Shown here in pieces: positions 47,227-54,949 of a stretch of DNA of 64,000 nucleotides. Numbering within the stretch: position 1 is the stretch's first letter; each line of letters begins with the position of its first letter. The notes beneath the pieces are model-generated. The model had not been told where the DNA came from and searched no databases. It was given only the letters and a program-made list of their open reading frames with translations. Both the position numbers and the translations under genes were made by a program. The DNA lies in assembly GCF_000300875.1 (NCBI RefSeq), contig NZ_AMSG01000003.1, positions 1 to 64,000 on the forward strand, in the 5' to 3' direction. The DNA is from Galbibacter marinus. GTDB taxonomy: Bacteria; Bacteroidota; Bacteroidia; Flavobacteriales; Flavobacteriaceae.

Positions 47227-47577
47227 TTAATCAGGGTGCATAAAGCGTTGTTTTCCTAACAATTCTTCTTCTGTTTCCACATTATCTTCATCAGGAACAC
47301 AACAATCTACTGGACAAACTGCAGCACACTGAGGCTCTTCATGAAATCCCATACACTCTGTACATTTATCAGCAACAATAAAGTAATATTCATCGCTGAC
47401 AGGTTCTTGAGATTCATCAGCGTCTACTTGTGCTCCATTAGGCAAAACCACATCCCCTGTAAGTGAAGTGCCATCACTATAACGCCAGTCATCAGCGCCT
47501 TCGTAAATTGCATTATTTGGGCATTCTGGTTCACATGCCCCGCAATTTATACACTCATCTGTAATGATAATAGCCAT
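47227..47577 (-). CDS. Ferredoxin with two 4Fe-4S sites
   Basis: A 116-residue dicluster ferredoxin. The first cysteine set is in [12 protein letters not shown] and the second in [22 protein letters not shown]. An insert of about 40 residues between them carries acidic residues ([17 protein letters not shown]), as in the YfhL-like and Bacteroidota ferredoxins. It transfers electrons in the cytoplasm; the partner enzyme is not encoded beside it. It is divergent from the LuxC-type gene. TATTTTTG (47621-47614) is a candidate -7 box. Confidence 0.9.
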   Translation of the reverse strand: MAIIITDECINCGACEPECPNNAIYEGADDWRYSDGTSLTGDVVLPNGAQVDADESQEPVSDEYYFIVADKCTECMGFHEEPQCAAVCPVDCCVPDEDNVETEEELLGKQRFMHPD

Positions 47578-47767
47578 GTTTTTCTTTTTCTAGTATTAAT
47601 ATAATTTTTTATGCAAAAATACATATAGTTGTCTCAAAAATTAAGATGAACCACAGAAAACTTTCTTTCCAATAACAAAATTATAATGATTATAAATATG
47701 CAATCAGTAGCTTATGTGTAAATTTGCATGTCAAAAATAAAGACAAACTATATCTTAAACAAATATA

Positions 47768-48820
47768 ATGGGTGAGATTCACGATAGAATAGTTGCGTTT
47801 GTAAAACTTGGTAACTTGTTTAGGGAAATCGTACATCAAGATGAAGTACTAGAGACCAACGACCAGATTTACCTTCGTGACTTAATTGAGAAACTAAATA
47901 TAGCAGAACAGCACAATGCTTGGTTTACACGAGAAAACCTCAATTTGGCATTAACTAATTGGGCAGATGCACTGACTTTGCCCAATATAGAGAAATGGTT
48001 ATCCAACTATCAATTTGCTGAAAAAGAACCAAAAACTATTGCCGTTATTATGGCAGGGAATATTCCTTTAGTTGGATTTCATGACTTTATTTGTGTGTTA
48101 ATTAGTGGACATCGAATTGCGGTTAAACAATCCTCTAATGATATGCACCTGCTCCCCTTTATTGCCAATTACCTTGAAGAAATCCAGCCCTGGTTTAAAG
48201 GGAAAATAACCTTTCACAAGGACAAATTGCCTCAGTATGATGCCGTTATTGCCACTGGAAGTAGCAATACCGCTCGTTATTTTGAATACTACTTTAAAGG
48301 CAAGCCAAACATTATCAGAAAAAATAGAAATTCTGTGGCAATTCTAACGGGAGAAGAAACTCCGGAAGAACTCTTTTTACTTGGAAAAGATATCTTCACT
48401 TATTACGGTCTAGGTTGTAGAAGTGTTTCTAAACTTTTTGTGCCGCAAGATTATAATTTTGATACTTTCTTTAAGGCCATTTATCCTTACGGTGAAATTA
48501 TAAACCAAAATAAATACGCCAATAATTACGATTATAATAAGGCTGTTTATTTGATGAGCTTATATGATGTGCTGGAGAATGGATTTTTAATGTTAAAAGA
48601 GGATCAGGGGTATGGATCTCCAATTGCTACATTGTTTTATGAATACTACAGTGACCAAGATTCTTTGAAACAAAAATTAATTACTGATCGAGAACAATTA
48701 CAATGTGTGGTCTCCAAGGGGTGGGTTGAAAATGAAATTCCTTTTGGAAAAACTCAGCAACCCGAACTTTGGGATTATGCAGATCATGTTGATACGTTAA
48801 AGTTTTTGATCGCCTTGTAA
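47768..48820 (+). CDS. Acyl-CoA reductase, LuxC family
   Basis: A 350-residue member of the LuxC branch of the ALDH superfamily, which reduces activated fatty acids to aldehydes. Family segments include VIMAGNIPLVGFHDFICVLISG, DAVIATGSSNTARYFEYYF, a likely catalytic Cys in YGLGCRSVSKLFVP, and YGSPIATLFYEYY. It is shorter than Vibrio LuxC (about 480). No luxD, luxE or luciferase lies beside it, so light production is not implied; wax, aldehyde or alkane-related metabolism, or flexirubin and polyene pathways, are more likely. TAAATTTG (47719-47726) is a candidate -7 box. Confidence 0.85.
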   Translation: MGEIHDRIVAFVKLGNLFREIVHQDEVLETNDQIYLRDLIEKLNIAEQHNAWFTRENLNLALTNWADALTLPNIEKWLSNYQFAEKEPKTIAVIMAGNIPLVGFHDFICVLISGHRIAVKQSSNDMHLLPFIANYLEEIQPWFKGKITFHKDKLPQYDAVIATGSSNTARYFEYYFKGKPNIIRKNRNSVAILTGEETPEELFLLGKDIFTYYGLGCRSVSKLFVPQDYNFDTFFKAIYPYGEIINQNKYANNYDYNKAVYLMSLYDVLENGFLMLKEDQGYGSPIATLFYEYYSDQDSLKQKLITDREQLQCVVSKGWVENEIPFGKTQQPELWDYADHVDTLKFLIAL

Positions 48821-48974
48821 CTAAAAATTCACGTTAGTACAACAGAATTTGCCACATTATAACAACTCCATAATATCTGTTAGCATTCTAACAAAATTAT
48901 TATGCTTTTGATAACAGTTTTTAAGGGAGAAATTAGCAACTTTGTATCCATAAAAATCACAACTAACTATTTTT

Positions 48975-50039
48975 ATGAAAAAGCATAATTTTAGCGCAGG
49001 ACCATGCATTCTGCCTCAAGACGTATTTCAGAAAGCTTCTGAGGCTATTTTAAATTTTAACAATTTAGACCTTTCCTTAATAGAGATTTCTCACCGAAGC
49101 AAAGATTTTATTGCGGTAATGGAACAAGCTCAGCAATTAGCATTGGAGCATCTAGGACTAGAAGGGAAAGGGTATAAAATATTGTTTCTCCAAGGTGGAG
49201 CAAGTATGCAGTTTATCAATGTTCCCTTCAACCTAATGAAAAATAAGGCTGGATATCTTAACACAGGAACTTGGGCATCCAAAGCCATCAAGGAAGCAAA
49301 ATTTGTAGGAGAGGTTGTAGAATTAGCATCTTCAAAGGATAGTAATTTTAATTACATCCCTAAAGGGTATGATGTTCCAACTGATTTGGATTATATCCAC
49401 TTTACCACTAATAATACTATTTTTGGAACCCAGGTAAAAGAGTTCCCGGAGGCAAATTGTCCTTTAGTTTGTGATATGAGTTCTGATATATTCTCACGCC
49501 AAATGGATTTTTCAAAATTTGATATTATCTATGCAGGTGCTCAAAAGAATATGGGGCCAGCGGGTGCTACACTAGTGGCTGTTAAGGAGTCTGTTCTCGG
49601 GAAAACAGACCGTGCAATCCCATCTATGTTGGATTATCGCGTTCATGCTGAGAAGGATAGTATGTTTAATACTCCTCCAGTATTTGCAGTGTATGTATCT
49701 ATGCTAACACTTCAATGGCTTAAAGATCTTGGAGGTGTAGCAGCCATTGAAAAGAAAAACCAAGCCAAGGCAGAACTTCTTTACAATGAAATTGATCGCA
49801 ACCCTCTCTTTAAAGGCTTTGCTGTTAAAGAGGATAGATCATCTATGAACGCTACCTTTAATTTGGTAGATCAAGCTCATAAAGACAGCTTTGATGCTCT
49901 TGCTAAAGAAGCAGGCCTCAACGGAATTAATGGGCATAGAAGCGTAGGTGGTTACAGAGCTTCCCTGTATAATGCATTACCAATAGAAAGTGTACAAGCA
50001 TTGGTAGATGCTATGCAAGAACTGGAAAGAAAAGCCTAA
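48975..50039 (+). CDS. serC: Phosphoserine aminotransferase
   Basis: A 354-residue PLP enzyme that converts 3-phosphohydroxypyruvate to phosphoserine. Conserved elements are FSAGPCILPQDV at the N-terminus, LQGGASMQF, the Schiff-base Lys in YAGAQKNMGPAG, and NGINGHRSVGGYRASLYNA. It is followed 43 bases on by serA, giving the first two steps of serine synthesis together. A CAACTTTG box upstream, one base off the -7 consensus, may be its promoter. Confidence 0.95.
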   Translation: MKKHNFSAGPCILPQDVFQKASEAILNFNNLDLSLIEISHRSKDFIAVMEQAQQLALEHLGLEGKGYKILFLQGGASMQFINVPFNLMKNKAGYLNTGTWASKAIKEAKFVGEVVELASSKDSNFNYIPKGYDVPTDLDYIHFTTNNTIFGTQVKEFPEANCPLVCDMSSDIFSRQMDFSKFDIIYAGAQKNMGPAGATLVAVKESVLGKTDRAIPSMLDYRVHAEKDSMFNTPPVFAVYVSMLTLQWLKDLGGVAAIEKKNQAKAELLYNEIDRNPLFKGFAVKEDRSSMNATFNLVDQAHKDSFDALAKEAGLNGINGHRSVGGYRASLYNALPIESVQALVDAMQELERKA

Positions 50040-50082
50040 TAGTTTAAAGAACACTGGAATAAAAATCAAAATAAAATTAGAA

Positions 50083-51033
50083 ATGAAAATATTAGCAAAT
50101 GACGGTATATCTCAAAGCGGAGTAGATGCACTGGAAAGTAAGGGATTTGAAGTCATTACAACTAAGGTAGCCCAAGAACAATTAGAAAATTATATCAACG
50201 AAAATCAGGTAGTTGGACTTTTAGTTAGAAGTGCAACCAAGGTTCGTAAAGATCTTATCGACGCTTGTCCTTCTCTTAAACTTATCGGTCGTGGTGGTGT
50301 TGGAATGGATAACATCGATGTTGACTATGCAAAAGAAAAAGGACTGCATGTGATTAATACCCCTGCAGCTTCTTCTGCTTCAGTTGCTGAATTAGTTTTC
50401 GCTCACCTTTATGGTGGTGTTCGTTTTCTTTATGATGCAAACCGAAATATGCCTTTGGAAGGTGAAACTAATTTTGCTAAACTTAAAAAAGCCTATGCTG
50501 GTGGCGTTGAGTTAAGAGGTAAAACATTAGGTATTATTGGAATTGGTAGAATTGGACAAGAAACTGCTAAGATTGGTCTTGCGGTTGGAATGAAGGTTGT
50601 TGCTTATGATCCATTTATTGAGAACGTTGATATTAAACTGTCTTTCTTTGACGGTCAAAGCGTAGATTTCAAGATTGAAACCATTTCTAAAGAAGAGGTA
50701 TTAAAACAAGCTGATTTTATTTCACTTCACGTTCCAGCTCAAAAAGAATACGTTTTGGGCAAAAAGGAATTTGAACTTATGAAAGATGGTGTTGCGGTTG
50801 TGAATGCAGCTCGTGGTGGTGTTATTGATGAAGTCGCTTTAGTGGATGCACTTGATAGTGGGAAGCTAGCTTTTGCTGGTGTTGATGTATTTGAAAATGA
50901 ACCTACTCCAGCAATTAAAGTTTTGATGCATTCAAAAGTGTCTTTGACTCCACACATTGGAGCAGCAACTGCCGAGGCCCAAGATAGAATTGGAGTTGAA
51001 TTGGCTGATCAAATCGAAGCCTTATTAAAATAG
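50083..51033 (+). CDS. serA: D-3-phosphoglycerate dehydrogenase, short form
   Basis: A 316-residue D-2-hydroxyacid dehydrogenase. The NAD-binding motif is GIIGIGRIGQETAKIG, and the catalytic Arg, Glu and His are in NAARGGVIDE, FENEP and LTPHIGAAT. It lacks the C-terminal ACT domain of long SerA, so serine feedback through that domain is absent. The ATG at 50083 starts the conserved MKILANDGI; upstream in-frame sequence overlaps serC. Its position after serC supports SerA over other hydroxyacid dehydrogenases. Confidence 0.9.
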   Translation: MKILANDGISQSGVDALESKGFEVITTKVAQEQLENYINENQVVGLLVRSATKVRKDLIDACPSLKLIGRGGVGMDNIDVDYAKEKGLHVINTPAASSASVAELVFAHLYGGVRFLYDANRNMPLEGETNFAKLKKAYAGGVELRGKTLGIIGIGRIGQETAKIGLAVGMKVVAYDPFIENVDIKLSFFDGQSVDFKIETISKEEVLKQADFISLHVPAQKEYVLGKKEFELMKDGVAVVNAARGGVIDEVALVDALDSGKLAFAGVDVFENEPTPAIKVLMHSKVSLTPHIGAATAEAQDRIGVELADQIEALLK

Positions 51034-51053
51034 TATAAAAAATCACTTTTTTT

Positions 51054-51083
51054 AAAGTCCTTCCTAACCGAGGGACTTTTTTT
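51054..51083 (+). terminator. Terminator of the serCA operon
   Basis: AAAGTCCTTC (51054-51063) pairs with GAGGGACTTT, with one G-T pair, and ends in seven T residues, 20 bases after the serA stop. Confidence 0.85.
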
Positions 51084-51122
51084 GTACCTTGTTGGGTACT
51101 AATTTAAATTAATATAAAAGTC

Positions 51123-51752
51123 ATGGCAGGATTAGAATCATTATTGAACAGTGATTTAGGCCGTCAAATTATCGGCGGGATTAGCAATCAAACAGGAGCA
51201 TCTGAAGGTATTACAGCAAACGTTTTAGGAATGGCTCTACCACTTCTAGCAGGGGCAATGAAAAAAAACGCTTCTACCCCACAGGGAGCTCAAGGTCTAT
51301 TAGGGGCTATTAATAGTAAACACGATGGAAGTGTGCTAGATAACCTTGGAGGATTTTTTGGGGGAGGCGTTGACCAGAGCGCTATAAGTGACGGTGCTGG
51401 TATACTTGGTCATCTTCTGGGCGGAAAGCAAAGCAGTGTTGAAAATGCCTTAAGTAGTAAATCAGGGTTAGACGCTGGTACCATAAGTCAAATTCTAAAA
51501 ATTGCTGCGCCACTTATTTTGGGCTATTTGGGTAAAGAAACCAAACAAAATAACGTTAGTGATCAAGGCGGGCTCAATAGTCTTTTAGGAAGTATGTTAG
51601 GTGGTCAACCCCAGGAGAACCAAAGCTTAATTACATCTTTAATTGACTCTGATGGTGATGGAAGTATTCTAGACGATGTTGCAGGTATGGTCATTGGTGC
51701 TAATAAGAAAAAAGGTGGTATCGGGGGACTCCTCGGGGGATTGTTTAAATAA
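51123..51752 (+). CDS. DUF937-domain protein
   Basis: A 209-residue protein with the DUF937 pattern: SDLGRQIIGGISNQTGASEG, then VLGMALPLLAGAMKKNA. It is followed by glycine- and serine-rich repeats (LDNLGGFFGGG, GILGHLLGGKQSSVENALSS, GTISQILKIAAPLILGYLG, and SDGDGSILDDVAGMVIG). There is no signal peptide. DUF937 proteins are widespread and their function is unknown. It is monocistronic after the serCA terminator. Confidence 0.85.
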   Translation: MAGLESLLNSDLGRQIIGGISNQTGASEGITANVLGMALPLLAGAMKKNASTPQGAQGLLGAINSKHDGSVLDNLGGFFGGGVDQSAISDGAGILGHLLGGKQSSVENALSSKSGLDAGTISQILKIAAPLILGYLGKETKQNNVSDQGGLNSLLGSMLGGQPQENQSLITSLIDSDGDGSILDDVAGMVIGANKKKGGIGGLLGGLFK

Positions 51753-51863
51753 GGTATTACTTTAAATAATACACGTTTTTGCATAAAGTTGGGTTATATT
51801 TATCTGACTTTTTGTATTTTAAGGGGTGCGAACTTCTTAAGTTCACCCGTAAAATGAAAAACG

Positions 51864-52349
51864 ATGAGATGTTTTCTGGTCATATGCACGGCATTGCTAA
51901 TGAATTGGTCCTGCTCTACTGTAAAATCTAGTGCGGCAAAAGAAACTGATTTTACAGCTGAAGAGCTGAATATTACAACCAATGAAGAAAATGCTTTTTC
52001 TGGTCGTAATGCCAAAGGGGATACTGTGACAATAAGTGATCAGGAGACTGAATATGGGATTATCATTATCGATCCTGGATATTACAGTTGGTTGCACAGT
52101 ATTGCAATGCCAGAGGGTTACTATAGTCAAGAGTTTATGGAGGCTCGAAATCGTATTTATGTAATCAATTGGAACCAGCGCGCGCAAAACCCTTTTGCTT
52201 ATGATCCTTCCCTTTACGAGATGCGGATTAATTACGATCCAAACATCGATTACGGTTACCAAGTAAATTATAAATTATACAATTACTTTTTATACTTCCA
52301 GAGAAAATATCGACAACGACTAGGGCCTTATTTGCCTAGGATACGGTGA
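51864..52349 (+). CDS. Lipoprotein, probably DUF6146
   Basis: A 161-residue protein with a short signal ending in NWSCS (Cys17) and a conserved-looking C-terminal half: IDPGYYSWLHSIAMPEGYYS, then NRIYVINWNQRAQNP and IDYGYQVNYKLYNYFLYFQ. This aromatic-rich layout is how I remember DUF6146, a Bacteroidota family of unknown function; the assignment rests on memory alone. It is probably outer-membrane-anchored. No operon partner is evident. Confidence 0.65.
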   Translation: MRCFLVICTALLMNWSCSTVKSSAAKETDFTAEELNITTNEENAFSGRNAKGDTVTISDQETEYGIIIIDPGYYSWLHSIAMPEGYYSQEFMEARNRIYVINWNQRAQNPFAYDPSLYEMRINYDPNIDYGYQVNYKLYNYFLYFQRKYRQRLGPYLPRIR

Positions 52350-52516
52350 TTTTAAAGAGTTTAGTAATAAGAGCGTTTGAATTCTATCGCCCCTATTCTG
52401 GCAATTGTGTTGGGAAATTAAAATTTAACGTAATCTTTTGATTTCTTAGATGCCATATTCTGAAAAAATAATATCTTGTGCCTTCAAATTAAAATGAACG
52501 AATTGAATTTATTAAA

Positions 52517-53281
52517 ATGAGAACTTTAACCACATCCTTACTTTTAGTATTCGCATTTTCAATGTCTACAACATTTGCTCAGAGCAAAAAAGAGTTAAGA
52601 GAACAAGTTAGTGCTTTGAATAATAAACTAAAGGTATTAGAACAGACGCAGGCGGATTTAGGTCAAGCAGAAAGAAAAGTAAGCAGCCTTGAGACCCAAC
52701 TTGAACAACTTCAAACAACTAATGATGGTTTGATGGCCAATATGAATAAGTTCTTAGAAGCTTCAAATCAACAATCTAGCACCATCGGTAAAACATTAGA
52801 GGCCTTGCAACAGCGTGAGGCGCAAATCAAGGGTATTCGCGATGTTTTTGGAGCGCAGGATTCCATTGCAATTCTTGTTATTACGGACCTTAAACGAACC
52901 TTAGGAGAAAATGCCCAAATCGGTATGTCAAAGGGAGCAATAACCGTACAGATGGAACAGAGTTTTTTATATGGCGACAAAGACAAGAACTTAACGATTC
53001 AAGAAACGGCTAAAAGCTTTTTAAATAAAATCGCCGTTGTTGCAAATAAATACAACCAACTTTCATTATCTGTTGTAGGTGATGCAGGATTAGAGCCAGA
53101 AATTGGAGGACCTCGAGTGATTGGTATTACCTCGGCGTTTGAAAATGATTTTGAAGTTGCTCCTAATCGTCTAAGATCGATTGTAACCAATGGGTTCAGC
53201 AGTGTGGTTCGCGTGCAATTGCACCCAGATTTCAACGACTTCTATCTAGACATGAAAGACGATTTAAAAAGCGGCAACTAA
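52517..53281 (+). CDS. Exported coiled-coil protein with a degenerate OmpA-like domain
   Basis: A 254-residue protein with a signal peptide (cleavage near TTFAQS), a long coiled coil (about residues 23-95, KELREQVSALNNKLKVLEQTQ), and a C-terminal region with OmpA/MotB-like shape: GMSKGAITVQMEQSFLYGD, then TAKSFLNKIAVVANKYNQLSLSVVGD. The peptidoglycan-binding motifs NxxLSxxRA and RxxNRR are missing; APNRLRSIV stands in their place. It may therefore not bind cell wall. The overall layout parallels the OmpA lipoprotein at 16517-17350 but without a lipobox. Confidence 0.65.
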   Translation: MRTLTTSLLLVFAFSMSTTFAQSKKELREQVSALNNKLKVLEQTQADLGQAERKVSSLETQLEQLQTTNDGLMANMNKFLEASNQQSSTIGKTLEALQQREAQIKGIRDVFGAQDSIAILVITDLKRTLGENAQIGMSKGAITVQMEQSFLYGDKDKNLTIQETAKSFLNKIAVVANKYNQLSLSVVGDAGLEPEIGGPRVIGITSAFENDFEVAPNRLRSIVTNGFSSVVRVQLHPDFNDFYLDMKDDLKSGN

Positions 53282-53330
53282 AAAAAATAAACAATTCTAT
53301 ACATAACGCCTAACAGCCTTATAATTAAAG

Positions 53331-53371
53331 TCCCGATGTTTTACAATTGATGTAAGCATCGGGATTTTTTT
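53331..53371 (+). terminator. Terminator of the coiled-coil protein gene
   Basis: TCCCGATG (53331-53338) pairs with CATCGGGA (53357-53364) around an inner TTACA/TGTAA stem, ending in a T run. Confidence 0.87.
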
Positions 53372-53537
53372 GTTTTCTATTACGACTCTCACCTTTTAGT
53401 TTAAATTTATTGGGTGTGATAATCAGCAATTCGTTTTTTTAATTCTAAAAGGTTGAAACTAGATTTTTAATTTTATAACTTCGTGTTAAACTAAACAATT
53501 ACCTGTTAACCCCTAAACCAAATTCTTTTACGTTGTA

Positions 53538-54107
53538 ATGATAGAATCTATAGTACCCTCAAATCCAAATGATCTACTATTATTGATCTTTGTGCTAACC
53601 ATGGTAGGTTTTATTCTTGGAATCGGCCTTGGTCGCAGTATGAAAAACAACAAGTACAAGGCAGAGCTTGATCGATGTCAACTTGAAAAGTTGCGACTCT
53701 CTAGTCATATAAATAATAATCCTATTTCTTTTAATGAAGACAATACCATTAAAGCGATTCAAACGCGTGGTAGAAGTGGTATTTCCTTGGAAGATAAGAC
53801 CTTAACGCCAAGAAAGAGCAAAATAACGGGGTCCGCACCTTCCCTATTGGATTTCAATTACCTTGGTTATGGGGACGAAAAGACTAAGGACGATCTGAAG
53901 AAAATTGATGGTATCGGCCCCTTTATTGAAAATAAATTAAACAGTATAGGGATTTACACCTTTTCACAATTAAGTAAGCTCCGCGAAAGTGATATAAACA
54001 CGATCACAGAGCTTATTGAATTTTTTCCTGGGAGAATCAAACGCGATCAGTGGAAACAAAAGGCGGAAAAACTCCTTGAACAGAAGTCAAAGTCACAAGA
54101 GGACTAA
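53538..54107 (+). CDS. Membrane-anchored helix-hairpin-helix protein
   Basis: A 189-residue protein with one N-terminal membrane helix (LLLLIFVLTMVGFILGIGLG), a polar linker of about 90 residues, and a C-terminal helix-hairpin-helix region (DDLKKIDGIGPFIENKLNSI ... TFSQLSKLRESDINTITELI). The LKKIDGIGP loop is of the kind that grips the DNA backbone, as in the predicted FEN1-like or DUF4332 domains. A membrane-tethered DNA- or nucleic-acid-binding role is inferred. It ends five bases from the convergent prohibitin gene. Confidence 0.72.
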   Translation: MIESIVPSNPNDLLLLIFVLTMVGFILGIGLGRSMKNNKYKAELDRCQLEKLRLSSHINNNPISFNEDNTIKAIQTRGRSGISLEDKTLTPRKSKITGSAPSLLDFNYLGYGDEKTKDDLKKIDGIGPFIENKLNSIGIYTFSQLSKLRESDINTITELIEFFPGRIKRDQWKQKAEKLLEQKSKSQED

Positions 54108-54112
54108 ACTGT

Positions 54113-54928
54113 TTATTGATTTCCTAAAATCACTGGTAAGCCGTCTTCTCCACTACCAATGACAATTATTTTGGCATTAGGAGATTCTGATAATTTAATA
54201 GTAGCCTCGATGCCTTTGTCTCTTAATATTTTATCTGTAAGAGAGGCGCTTAGAATCTGGTTTGCATCAGCCTTACCTTTAGCTTCAATTCTTTGCCGTT
54301 CAGCTTCTTTTTGTGCTTTCTCAATTCTAAACTTGTATTCAAGAGATTCTTGTTCTTGTCCAAGTTTACGCTCTATCGCATCTTTTATAGTTGGTGGTAA
54401 GGTAATATCTCGGACTAACACTTCATTTAATGTAACGTATTGTTTGTCTAGAATTTCTTTGGTTTCATCAAAGATTTCTTCCTGAATCACATCTCTTTTT
54501 GAAGAATACAGCTGCTCAGGGGTGTATCGTCCAACGACACTTCTAGTTGCCGACCTAATGGCTGGCTGTAAAATTCTGGACACATAATTGATTCCTTTTT
54601 GCTGGTGTAACAGTCCAAGATTCTCATAGTCTGGTTGAAACCAAACCGAAGCATCTAGTCGTATTTCAAGTCCATTTTCAGAGAGTACCTGCATTTTCTC
54701 AGAAATTTCCTGTTGACGCACCTCATAGATAAATATCTTATTCCATGGCGCTACCAAATGAAAACCTTCAGACAAAGGCGGTTCATCGGTCACTACTCCA
54801 TCACCTAAAGTTTCAAATAATACGCCAGCTTCACCCGAGGCAATGGTAACAGTAGATTTTGCGATAAAAATGATTAGAGCAATTCCAATAATTGCAATAG
54901 GTATTCCGAATTTAGGTAATTTTTCCAT
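54113..54928 (-). CDS. Prohibitin-family (SPFH/Band 7) membrane protein
   Basis: A 271-residue protein with an N-terminal membrane anchor (IPIAIIGIALIIFIAKSTVT) and an SPFH domain (SGEAGVLFETLGDG, HLVAPWNKIFIYEVRQQEI, and ILQPAIRSATRSVVGRYTPEQ). A helical oligomerisation segment follows (EYKFRIEKAQKEAERQRIEA). Prohibitins form rings in the membrane that hold proteases or organise membrane domains. It follows the VWA gene by 21 bases and is probably co-transcribed with it. Confidence 0.9.
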   Translation of the reverse strand: MEKLPKFGIPIAIIGIALIIFIAKSTVTIASGEAGVLFETLGDGVVTDEPPLSEGFHLVAPWNKIFIYEVRQQEISEKMQVLSENGLEIRLDASVWFQPDYENLGLLHQQKGINYVSRILQPAIRSATRSVVGRYTPEQLYSSKRDVIQEEIFDETKEILDKQYVTLNEVLVRDITLPPTIKDAIERKLGQEQESLEYKFRIEKAQKEAERQRIEAKGKADANQILSASLTDKILRDKGIEATIKLSESPNAKIIVIGSGEDGLPVILGNQ

Positions 54929-54949
54929 AAAAATTAATTAGATTTAAAA

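Noticed and set aside
47768-48820. Part of a light-producing lux operon
   Set aside because: No luxA, luxB, luxD or luxE nearby; the protein is shorter than Vibrio LuxC.
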